Below are positions 1 through 5,839 of a DNA stretch of 14,429 bases, piece after piece. The stretch is taken from the NCBI GenBank assembly GCA_002451015.1, contig DKBB01000033.1, positions 1-14,429 of the forward strand. The letters are read 5' to 3'. Position 1 is the stretch's first letter. Each line of letters begins with the position of its first letter. The notes beneath the pieces were generated by a model. The model was not told the origin of the DNA, searched no databases, and was given only the letters and a program-made list of their open reading frames with translations. This DNA is from Acidobacteria bacterium UBA6911 (GTDB lineage: Bacteria > Acidobacteriota > UBA6911). Both the position numbers and the translations under genes were made by a program.

Positions 1-344
1 CCGAGCCCGGCGCCCATGGCATAGATCCCCGCGAACATAGGAAGCACGCTGCAGGAACAGACCGCCAGTACGGCACCCGAAACCGAAGCGACTCCGTACG
101 CCGGCAGGCGATTGGTGCCAGGCCCCAGATACCGCATGACCGAAGCCTGGGACAGAAAGGTCGAAATCGCCCCGGCGATAAACATGGCCGGAACCACACA
201 GGCAAGCGTATGATTAACCGCATACCATTGCAGAAGCCGGAACGCCTCCAGGATGGCATTCGTTACCTTCGGATTTCCGAGCGGCAGATAATAGGCAACG
301 AGAAATATACTCACCAGCCAGACGAATTTTTTCCAATCATTCAT
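1..344 (-). CDS. COG0701 (DUF318) permease, ArsP-like, partial
   Basis: This is an inner-membrane permease of the COG0701/DUF318 family, which includes the organoarsenical exporter ArsP. Only the first 114 residues are in the window; the gene runs off the left edge. A start ATG at 344 gives a product beginning MNDWKKFVWLVSIFLVAYYL. This is followed by hydrophobic segments near residues 7-21, 45-62 and 84-102. The family hallmark C-S-C-S-x-L-P-x-F-A-G-I-Y lies at residues 96-108, and a further Cys is at 49. The TAA about 48 bp upstream in frame leaves ATG 344 as the natural start, although its ribosome site is weak. It lies 85 bp after arsC on the same strand and is probably the last known gene of the ars operon. 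In that setting it may export arsenicals (methylated or aromatic), but COG0701 proteins are broad and the substrate cannot be read from this fragment. Confidence 0.82.
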   Translation of the reverse strand, partial: MNDWKKFVWLVSIFLVAYYLPLGNPKVTNAILEAFRLLQWYAVNHTLACVVPAMFIAGAISTFLSQASVMRYLGPGTNRLPAYGVASVSGAVLAVCSCSVLPMFAGIYAMGAGL

Positions 345-429
345 CAACAGCTCGCCTGTAAAAATGGACCGAGGACCAATCCAGGATTTCTCTTAAACAT
401 TTCCCATCTCAGGAGACTACACTTTTTGC

Positions 430-831
430 CTATACCTCTAAAAAAGCCGAGATACGGCGCAACAATTCGTCGCGCGTCTTTCGGAATTCGTCCAACCGTG
501 CCTGCTCAGAGCCCCGGACAGCAGCAGGATCCGGCAATCCCCAGTGAAAGCGTCGGACCTTGCCGGGAAAGACGGGGCACTCTTCTTGCTCACACAGGGT
601 TACGACCGTGTCCACTTCCGACTGAGGAATCTCGGAGACGCTCTTGGACCGGTGACCGGAGATGTCGATCCCGATTTCCTTCAGTACAGCAACCGCCTCA
701 GGACGCACGCGAGTCGGACGGGAACCGGCGGAAAGGACCCGTATTTCTTTCGGCGCCAATGACCGCGCAATTCCCTCGGCCATCTGGCTGCGGGCCGAAT
801 TCGCGACACACAGGAAAAGTATCCCTTTCAA
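430..831 (-). CDS. arsC: arsenate reductase, low-molecular-weight phosphatase type
   Basis: Cytoplasmic enzyme that reduces arsenate to arsenite for export by the adjacent Acr3. The 133-residue protein has the low-molecular-weight tyrosine phosphatase fold. The P-loop C-V-A-N-S-A-R-S places the nucleophile at Cys8 and Arg at 14, and the catalytic Asp is in the L-P-D-P motif at residue 101. Redox cysteines are at 80 and 85 (CEQEECPVFPG), consistent with the thioredoxin-coupled class of Staphylococcus aureus ArsC. Here four residues separate the two cysteines, against six in the S. aureus enzyme (from memory: Cys82 and Cys89). The start codon is TTG at 831, 1 bp after the acr3 stop. It is the only plausible start, because an in-frame TGA lies just upstream, and it gives the family's usual N-terminus. 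AAGGGA about 8 nt upstream is the likely ribosome site. Translation is probably coupled to acr3. Confidence 0.93.
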   Translation of the reverse strand: MKGILFLCVANSARSQMAEGIARSLAPKEIRVLSAGSRPTRVRPEAVAVLKEIGIDISGHRSKSVSEIPQSEVDTVVTLCEQEECPVFPGKVRRFHWGLPDPAAVRGSEQARLDEFRKTRDELLRRISAFLEV

Positions 832-832
832 C

Positions 833-1906
833 TTACAATCCCTTCAATCGAAAATACTTCCTCCCCAGCCAGAGCGAAACGTTGACCAGGCCGATGAGCA
901 CCGGCACTTCAACCAGGGGACCGATGACAGCGGCGAAAGCGCCACCGTGCTGGATCCCGAATGTGGCGACCGCCACTGCAATGGCCAGCTCGAAATTGTT
1001 GGATGCCGCCGTAAAGGAAAGCGTCGCAGACTGGCCGTAGGTCGCGCCTACCTTTTTGCTCATGAAGAAGGAAATAAAGAACATGAGCATGAAGTATATA
1101 AGCAACGGAATCGCGATGCGCACCACATCGAGCGGGAGCTGCACAATCGTTTCGCCTTTTAGCGAGAACATGACCACGATTGTAAACAACAGCGCAATGA
1201 GTGTTATCGGGCTGATCTTCGGAATGAACTTTTCGTGGTACCAGCGCTTATCCCTGGCCGCGATGAGAGTATAGCGTGTCACTATTCCGGCGATAAACGG
1301 GATGCCCAGGTATATAAAGACACTTTTTGCAATCTCCCCTATAGTGATATGCACCGCAACGCCTTCCAACCCGAACCAGGTAGGCAGGACGGTAATAAAA
1401 ACGTAGGCATACACCGAATAGAGAAGAACCTGGAAAATGGAATTGAAGGCAACCAGCCCGGCACAATATTCCGTATCCCCCTTTGCAAGTTCGTTCCAGA
1501 CGATGACCATGGCAATGCAGCGGGCAAGACCGATCAGGATCAGTCCCACCATATACTCGGGTTTGTCCCTTAAAAACAGGACAGCCAGAACGAACATGAG
1601 AACCGGCCCGACGATCCAATTCTGAACGAGCGACAGGCCGAGCACTTTGGCGTTACGAAATACCGGTCCCATTTCTTCGTAGCGCACCTTTGCCAGGGGC
1701 GGGTACATCATCAAAATTAGTCCGATCGCGATCGGAATCGATGTCGTTCCAACACTGAACTTATTCAGGAACGGAACAATTCCCGGAAAGAAATAACCGG
1801 ATCCGACTCCCACAATCATCGCAAGGAAGATCCAGAGCGTCAGGTAACGATCCAGAAAAGACAGTCTTTGGGCAACGCCTGCAGTCGTAACGGATTCGGT
1901 GCTCAT
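833..1906 (-). CDS. acr3: ACR3-family arsenite efflux transporter
   Basis: Inner-membrane arsenite exporter of the ACR3 family (bile/arsenite/riboflavin transporter superfamily), driven by the membrane potential or proton gradient. The 357-residue product has about ten hydrophobic segments, the normal size for the family. Cys130 lies in the conserved G-L-A-R-C-I-A-M-V segment and matches the essential cysteine known near position 129 in the Alkaliphilus protein. Glu306 in the N-N-F-E-L-A-I motif matches the other conserved functional residue. The start ATG at 1906 overlaps the arsR stop in an ATGA arrangement (4 bp), and a GGAGG ribosome site lies within the last codons of arsR, so the two are translationally coupled. 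It acts with ArsC, which supplies arsenite, and is expected to be derepressed by arsenite through ArsR. Confidence 0.96.
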   Translation of the reverse strand: MSTESVTTAGVAQRLSFLDRYLTLWIFLAMIVGVGSGYFFPGIVPFLNKFSVGTTSIPIAIGLILMMYPPLAKVRYEEMGPVFRNAKVLGLSLVQNWIVGPVLMFVLAVLFLRDKPEYMVGLILIGLARCIAMVIVWNELAKGDTEYCAGLVAFNSIFQVLLYSVYAYVFITVLPTWFGLEGVAVHITIGEIAKSVFIYLGIPFIAGIVTRYTLIAARDKRWYHEKFIPKISPITLIALLFTIVVMFSLKGETIVQLPLDVVRIAIPLLIYFMLMFFISFFMSKKVGATYGQSATLSFTAASNNFELAIAVAVATFGIQHGGAFAAVIGPLVEVPVLIGLVNVSLWLGRKYFRLKGL

Positions 1907-2328
1907 CGCGAGCCTCCAGCCAGAGAGGGACTTGCCGCCCCCGATTTAATTGGAGTGGAACAGCGTGCGCCATCCACGGTGCAGGATGCCCCCTGCGCCT
2001 TCTCTTTTAACCAGACATTGAGTTTTGCGAGTAATTGTCTCGATTCGGGGCGCTTCGACAGGCTGGTCTTAAGCACTTTCAAATGTTCTTTGACCAGCGG
2101 GTCCTCTACGGGACAAAGCGAGTAATACGACCACTGCCCTTCTCTCCTGTCAACGACAATGCCGACATTGCGCAGGGTGGCAAGATGACGCGATGCCTTG
2201 GACTGGGTGATCTCCAGTACGGCCATAATATCGCAAACACAGAGCTCCCGGCGGTTGAACAGGAGCCAGAGCATCTTTAAACGAGACTCGTCGGCGAGGA
2301 CCTTAAAAAAACGTGCTGCTTCTTTCAT
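1903..2328 (-). CDS. arsR: ArsR/SmtB-family arsenite-responsive repressor
   Basis: Winged-helix repressor expected to bind the operator in front of its own gene and let go on binding As(III). The 141-residue protein carries the metalloid-binding signature E-L-C-V-C-D-I-M with Cys30 and Cys32 in the alpha-3 region. The recognition helix follows at about residues 40-58 ([19 protein letters not shown]). Residues 109-141 form a tail rich in small and polar residues that holds two more cysteines, at 116 and 123, beyond the usual core; Cys72 is a further one. The start ATG at 2328 has GGAGAG 5-6 nt upstream. It is the first gene of the arsR-acr3-arsC-permease operon. It also faces the plus-strand operon beginning at 2433, so it could control both directions from one site, although that second role is inference. 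Confidence 0.95.
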   Translation of the reverse strand: MKEAARFFKVLADESRLKMLWLLFNRRELCVCDIMAVLEITQSKASRHLATLRNVGIVVDRREGQWSYYSLCPVEDPLVKEHLKVLKTSLSKRPESRQLLAKLNVWLKEKAQGASCTVDGARCSTPIKSGAASPSLAGGSR

Positions 2329-2351
2329 ATTCTCTCCAAATGTTTTATATT

Positions 2352-2380
2352 TGTATATCCGGTTACACGAATATTGTCAA
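2352..2380 (-). promoter_or_regulatory. sigma70-type promoter of the ars operon
   Basis: Read on the minus strand, TTGACA (2380-2375) and TATACA (2357-2352) are separated by exactly 17 bp. This is a near-consensus housekeeping promoter. The -10 lies about 24 nt upstream of the arsR start, leaving room for a short leader with a GGAGAG ribosome site. No equally good promoter for the divergent gene at 2433 could be picked out by eye in the same gap. Confidence 0.8.
2355..2374. promoter_or_regulatory. candidate ArsR operator (imperfect 20-bp palindrome)
   Basis: The forward strand reads ATATCCGGTTACACGAATAT. Aligned with its own reverse complement, 14 of 20 positions are symmetric (ATAT-CG--TA--CG-ATAT). 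It covers the whole spacer of the arsR promoter and part of the -10, where a dimeric ArsR would block RNA polymerase. ArsR-family operators are commonly AT-rich imperfect palindromes overlapping the promoter. The assignment to ArsR rests on position and symmetry only. Confidence 0.65.
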
Positions 2381-2421
2381 GAATCAGCCCCGGTCGCCGG
2401 CAACATCCGATCTTCGATATT

Positions 2422-2427
2422 GGGAGG
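2422..2427 (+). promoter_or_regulatory. ribosome binding site deciding the start at 2433
   Basis: GGGAGG lies 5 nt before ATG 2433. The reading frame is open further upstream to 2313, but that extension would run through the arsR promoter and into the arsR coding region. It would also precede the Rossmann-fold N-terminus with unrelated sequence. The site therefore fixes ATG 2433 as the start. Confidence 0.8.
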
Positions 2428-2432
2428 CGCGC

Positions 2433-3215
2433 ATGAAAGATAAAACCGCTGGTTTCATAGGAGGAGGAAGGGTCGCCAGAATCCTGCTGGGAGGCTTCAG
2501 GAAATCCGGGCAGATGCCCGAGAGTATTGTCGTCAGCGACACAAACCAGGATGTTCTGCAGAAACTCAAATCCGATTTCCCTCAAATCCGTATAACTCCC
2601 GACAACAACCGTGAAGCCGCAAAAAAGGACCTTGTTTTTCTTGGTCTGCATCCCCCGGTTCTGGCCGGCGTCCTGGATGAAGTTAAAGATTGCCTGAAAC
2701 CGGAAACGTTCCTGGTTTCACTGGCACCCAAGGCTACCATCGCGAAGCTTTCTGAAATGCTTGGGGGCTTCGATCGTATCTTACGAATGATTCCCAACGC
2801 CGCTTCCATCATTGGACAGGGTTACAACCCGGTTGCATTTTCGGCGGCACTAAGCTCTTCGGATAAGGACGCCCTGAAAACTTACTTTGGCGTGCTGGGC
2901 AAATGCCCGGAGGTCGTGGAGGAAATGCTGGAAGCCTATGCGATCATTACCGCTATGGGGCCGACCTATCTCTGGTTCCAGTTGGATGCATTGAGCAAAC
3001 TTGCCGTATCTTACGGCATGTCCCAGACGGAAGCTGAAAGCGGTATCCTCGAAATGGGGGCAGGGGCCTTGAATACTCTCTTTGGGTCCAACATGACGGC
3101 AGCGGAAGTCATGGATCTTATCCCCGTAAAACCGTTGGGAGAAGAAGAATCCACCATACGGGAGATCTATCGATCGAAACTGGAACCTCTATACAGAAAA
3201 CTGAAAAACGGATGA
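2433..3215 (+). CDS. ProC-like NAD(P)-binding reductase (pyrroline-5-carboxylate reductase family)
   Basis: A 260-residue cytoplasmic protein with the two-domain layout of pyrroline-5-carboxylate reductase. A Rossmann nucleotide site lies at residues 7-18 (GFIGGGRVARIL). R-M-I-P-N-A-A-S at 118-125 corresponds to the R-V-M-P-N-T-P-A segment of ProC. A helical C-terminal dimerisation region spans about 160-260. The signature of true ProC around the substrate site, roughly A-L-S-G-S-G-P-A-Y, is replaced by T-A-M-G-P-T-Y-L-W at 173-181, and the loop after the PNAAS motif also differs. It may therefore be a paralogue acting on another imine or ketone, or an F420-dependent-type oxidoreductase; proline synthesis cannot be claimed. 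It is the first gene of a plus-strand operon divergent from arsR, with 16 bp to the ArsF-family gene. The location suggests regulation with the arsenic genes. Confidence 0.78.
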   Translation: MKDKTAGFIGGGRVARILLGGFRKSGQMPESIVVSDTNQDVLQKLKSDFPQIRITPDNNREAAKKDLVFLGLHPPVLAGVLDEVKDCLKPETFLVSLAPKATIAKLSEMLGGFDRILRMIPNAASIIGQGYNPVAFSAALSSSDKDALKTYFGVLGKCPEVVEEMLEAYAIITAMGPTYLWFQLDALSKLAVSYGMSQTEAESGILEMGAGALNTLFGSNMTAAEVMDLIPVKPLGEEESTIREIYRSKLEPLYRKLKNG

Positions 3216-3231
3216 CCGGGAGGGAAACGAC

Positions 3232-3687
3232 ATGAAACAGAAAGCCGCCGCCAGGCCGGCATGGATTCTTGGATTGACAATGGCCTTAACCCTGATGGCT
3301 TATGGCATATTATCCGACATGCAGACGGTTTCCGCACAATCTCCGACCCATAAGGTCGTCGCCTACTACTTTCACACCAATACCCGTTGCAGCACATGCC
3401 AAAAGATCGAAGCCTATTCCCATGAAGCCATCGAGGAAGGCTTCAAAACCGAACTGAAGAACGGAACACTGGAATTACGAATCGTCAATTACGAGGAACC
3501 GGAAAACCGCCATTTCATAAAAGATTACAAGCTTGTGACCAAATCCCTCATTCTTGTAAATATGGTCGAAGGGGTGGAGATGGATTGGACAAATCTGAAA
3601 CTGGTATGGCAATTGACCAAGAACAAGGAGGCTTTCCTCAATTATGTTCGTAAGGAAGTCAGGAATTCCCTGTCCCAAAATTATTGA
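3232..3687 (+). CDS. arsF: ArsF-family exported thioredoxin-fold protein
   Basis: A 151-residue secreted or membrane-tethered protein. A hydrophobic segment at residues 11-28 followed by V-S-A at about 33-35 looks like a signal peptide with possible cleavage before Q36. The mature part starts with a beta strand (VVAYYFHTN) and the redox motif C-S-T-C at 53-56, as in thioredoxin-fold proteins. It resembles proteins annotated ArsF, named for the arsEFG genes reported in Shewanella for nitroaromatic arsenicals. I recall that name from database annotation, not from a comparison made here. A GGGAGGG-type ribosome site sits about 9 nt before ATG 3232. The gene lies directly upstream of a CcdA/DsbD-like gene, which would fit a periplasmic dithiol relay in which the membrane partner keeps the CSTC motif reduced. 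No ArsE-like gene is visible next to it. Confidence 0.75.
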   Translation: MKQKAAARPAWILGLTMALTLMAYGILSDMQTVSAQSPTHKVVAYYFHTNTRCSTCQKIEAYSHEAIEEGFKTELKNGTLELRIVNYEEPENRHFIKDYKLVTKSLILVNMVEGVEMDWTNLKLVWQLTKNKEAFLNYVRKEVRNSLSQNY

Positions 3688-3699
3688 GGATTCGCGTTC

Positions 3700-4389
3700 A
3701 TGGAAGCGTTTTATCTGAATGGGATTTCGGCGCTCTGGCTGGGGATTCTCACCTCCATCAGTCCATGCCCCATGGCGACCAACATCGCCGCCATCTCTTA
3801 TATCACCAGGAATCTGAAGTCCTCCAGGAGGGTGCTGTGGAGCGGCCTTCTCTATGCGGCAGGCAGAATGCTGGTATATGTCGCCATTGCGGTTCTGGCT
3901 GTTGTCAGCCTGTTGTCTCTTCCGGAAGTGTCTTTCTACCTTGAATTGTACATGGGGAAGATCATCGGGCCGATCCTGATCGTGGTCGGAATTATCCTTT
4001 TGGATTTTATTCCCCTTCCATTCTCTGCGTCGTCGCCGGGCGGCAGCAAAATCCAGGAGAAGGCGGAAAACTGTGGAATCTGGGGTTCAGCGCTGCTGGG
4101 AATCGTTTTCGCCATGACCTTCTGTCCCCTTTCGGGCGCCCTCTTCTTTGGAAGCCTGATTCCTCTGGCGATAGACGGTAAATCCGCCCTACTCATGCCG
4201 TCCTTTTATGGATTGGGCACCGCTTTGCCGGTAGTTGCCTTTTCTCTCGTAATTGCCTTCAGTGTGAAGTCCCTCGGAATGTTTTTTCAAAAGTTGACCC
4301 GGATAGAAAAGTGGTTTCGCAGGATCACGGCAGCTGTTTTTATCGGCTCGGGTTCGTATCTGCTGATTAAAAACATTGTCGGATTCTAA
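3700..4389 (+). CDS. arsG: ArsG-family membrane protein, CcdA/DsbD-like
   Basis: A 229-residue polytopic inner-membrane protein with about six hydrophobic helices, the size and pattern of CcdA or the DsbD transmembrane domain. Two Cys-Pro sites mark the family: S-P-C-P-M at residues 21-25 (Cys23) and T-F-C-P-L-S-G at 140-146 (Cys142). These are placed as in the paired redox cysteines of DsbD-type electron carriers. A third Cys is at 125 in a soluble loop. Database annotation uses ArsG for such proteins next to ArsF and describes them as exporters of aromatic arsenicals. The visible sequence fits a thiol electron conduit at least as well. The start ATG at 3700 is 12 bp after the arsF stop, with TGAGGA overlapping that stop as the likely ribosome site, so the two are likely translated together. 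Confidence 0.78.
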   Translation: MEAFYLNGISALWLGILTSISPCPMATNIAAISYITRNLKSSRRVLWSGLLYAAGRMLVYVAIAVLAVVSLLSLPEVSFYLELYMGKIIGPILIVVGIILLDFIPLPFSASSPGGSKIQEKAENCGIWGSALLGIVFAMTFCPLSGALFFGSLIPLAIDGKSALLMPSFYGLGTALPVVAFSLVIAFSVKSLGMFFQKLTRIEKWFRRITAAVFIGSGSYLLIKNIVGF

Positions 4390-4413
4390 AAAACGCCTTT
4401 AAAGATTGCATTC

Positions 4414-5685
4414 ATGGCCGACAAAGAATTTGAAGCGTTTTTTGACCAGGAAGGCAGGCTCGTTCTTCCGAAAGAGCTCGCCGAAGAATACGGATTCGTA
4501 CCAGGTTCTGAAATCCGGATTCATCCCTCTGTAACCGGGTTGCAGCTTCGCCCTCCGGTTACCCGTCTGGCAAAAGTTTATATGGAACCGACCAATCGCT
4601 GCAATCTGGCGTGCCGGACCTGCATCCGCCACAGCTGGAACGAGCCGATCGGGGAAATGAGCCGGGCTACGTTTTCAAAAGTAACGGAAGATTTACGCTC
4701 CATCTCCCCGGCACCCGGCGTCCTTTTCGGCGGACTCGGGGAGCCGCTGGCCCATCCCGGGATTGTGGGAATGATCCGGAGAATGAAGGATCTCGGCTCT
4801 TTCGTGGAACTGATTACCAACGGCACCCTTTTAAGCCCGGAACTGTCGGAGCAATTGATAAATGCCGGCCTCGACCTGTTATGGGTTTCATTGGACGGAG
4901 CCACACCCGAAAGCTATGCGGACGTCCGCCTGGGAGCCGCCCTGCCTGAAGTGCTTTCAAACCTGATGGCATTGCGAAGCAGTCGCTGGAGGAAACACCG
5001 TCCGGTCGGACTGGATCTGATGTTAAAGCCGCAGCTCGGCATTGTGTTTGTCGCAATGAAGCGGAACATTTCGGACCTTCCCGCCGTCTTCCGCCTTGCG
5101 AACCGACTGGGAGCGATGCATTTTCTGGTGACAAACGTTCTCCCGTACACGACGGAAATGCAGGAGGAGGTCCTGTATTCCAACGCCTTGAACGACACGA
5201 TCTATGCATCCTCCCCAATATTGAGAGTCCTGGATTTCCCGAAGATCGACGTGAATCCGAAAACGCGCGAAGCGCTGTATGAGGCGATGCGCGGCAATCA
5301 TTCCCTGAGCATTTCGGGGGGAAATTTCGGGGGAAGAAACAACCGGTGCCCGTTCGGCGAAAAGGGATCCCTGGCCATACGCTGGGATGGTGACGTAAGC
5401 CCGTGCCTTGCGCTGCTGCACGATCATACATCCTATCTTCACGGATACCGGCGGAATATCCGAAGGCATACCGTCGGGAATGTATCGGACCGGAATATTG
5501 AGGACATATGGAAACAGCCGGAATATGTCGCTTTCCGAAAACGGCTCCAGCGTTTTGAGTTCTCGCCCTGCACTTTCTGCGGAGGATGCGATTTTTTCGA
5601 ATCGAACGAGGAAGACTGTATCGGCAGCCCTTTCCCGGCTTGCGGGGGCTGCCTTTGGGCCCAGGGCATTATTCAATGCCCCTGA
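4414..5685 (+). CDS. AbrB-domain radical SAM/SPASM protein, tungsten-cofactor oxidoreductase maturase type
   Basis: A 423-residue iron-sulfur enzyme. Residues 8-36 resemble a SpoVT/AbrB swapped-hairpin element (EGRLVLPKELAEEYGFVPGSE). The radical SAM core follows, with the 4Fe-4S motif C-x3-C-x2-C at Cys63, 67 and 70, a G-G-L-G-E-P motif at 106-111, and L-W-V-S-L-D-G-A at 156-163. A cysteine-rich SPASM region at the C-terminus (312, 331, 386, 389, 392, 402, 410, 413, 422) should hold auxiliary clusters. The domain order and the E-P-T-N-R-C-N-L-A-C-R-T-C segment match the family annotated as radical SAM maturase for tungsten-cofactor oxidoreductases (Cmo-like). No aldehyde:ferredoxin oxidoreductase gene is in the window. 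The start ATG at 4414 is the first after an in-frame stop, and the ribosome site is weak. It lies 24 bp after arsG in the same operon; its role there is unknown. Confidence 0.85.
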   Translation: MADKEFEAFFDQEGRLVLPKELAEEYGFVPGSEIRIHPSVTGLQLRPPVTRLAKVYMEPTNRCNLACRTCIRHSWNEPIGEMSRATFSKVTEDLRSISPAPGVLFGGLGEPLAHPGIVGMIRRMKDLGSFVELITNGTLLSPELSEQLINAGLDLLWVSLDGATPESYADVRLGAALPEVLSNLMALRSSRWRKHRPVGLDLMLKPQLGIVFVAMKRNISDLPAVFRLANRLGAMHFLVTNVLPYTTEMQEEVLYSNALNDTIYASSPILRVLDFPKIDVNPKTREALYEAMRGNHSLSISGGNFGGRNNRCPFGEKGSLAIRWDGDVSPCLALLHDHTSYLHGYRRNIRRHTVGNVSDRNIEDIWKQPEYVAFRKRLQRFEFSPCTFCGGCDFFESNEEDCIGSPFPACGGCLWAQGIIQCP

Positions 5686-5779
5686 TAGAGTGCGAAGACC
5701 TTCGGGGGACAACGGCCAGGGAGCCTGGAAAAACATTATCCGGACGGAAATACTGCGGAACTTTTCTTTCGAAACCGTG

Positions 5780-5810
5780 TTGAAGGAAACAGCAACAGAT
5801 GGAGTATACA
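5780..5810 (+). promoter_or_regulatory. weak candidate promoter before the lipoprotein gene
   Basis: TTGAAG (5780-5785) and TATACA (5805-5810) are 19 bp apart, within the 154-bp gap between the radical SAM gene and the lipoprotein gene. The spacing is longer than ideal and the -35 is imperfect. It suggests the lipoprotein may have its own transcription start and not depend wholly on the ars-linked operon. Confidence 0.25.
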
Positions 5811-5829
5811 ACGGAAATGCCACTGAATC

Positions 5830-5836
5830 GGAGGAG
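5830..5836 (+). promoter_or_regulatory. ribosome binding site deciding the start at 5840
   Basis: GGAGGAG lies just before ATG 5840. The frame is open upstream to 5408, overlapping the radical SAM gene, but that stretch has no membrane or lipoprotein character. The lipoprotein signal begins exactly at ATG 5840, so this site marks the true start. Confidence 0.85.
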
Positions 5837-5839
5837 CTC

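Noticed and set aside
2313..2432. Upstream extension of the ProC-like frame by 40 codons
   Set aside because: It crosses the ars promoter and the start of arsR, and a strong GGGAGG site fixes ATG 2433 directly before the Rossmann motif.
5314..5336. Tandem TTTCGGGGG repeat inside the radical SAM gene
   Set aside because: Two copies only, in frame, explained by the glycine-rich coding segment; no sign of a functional repeat.
5716..5728. CCAGG-GAG-CCTGG hairpin as a terminator after the radical SAM gene
   Set aside because: Only a 5-bp stem with a 3-nt loop, followed by A and not T; too weak to support a transcription stop.
5408..5839. Upstream extension of the lipoprotein frame, overlapping the radical SAM gene
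   Set aside because: The lipoprotein signal peptide and a GGAGGAG site start at 5840; the extension is a shadow of the cysteine-rich radical SAM C-terminus.
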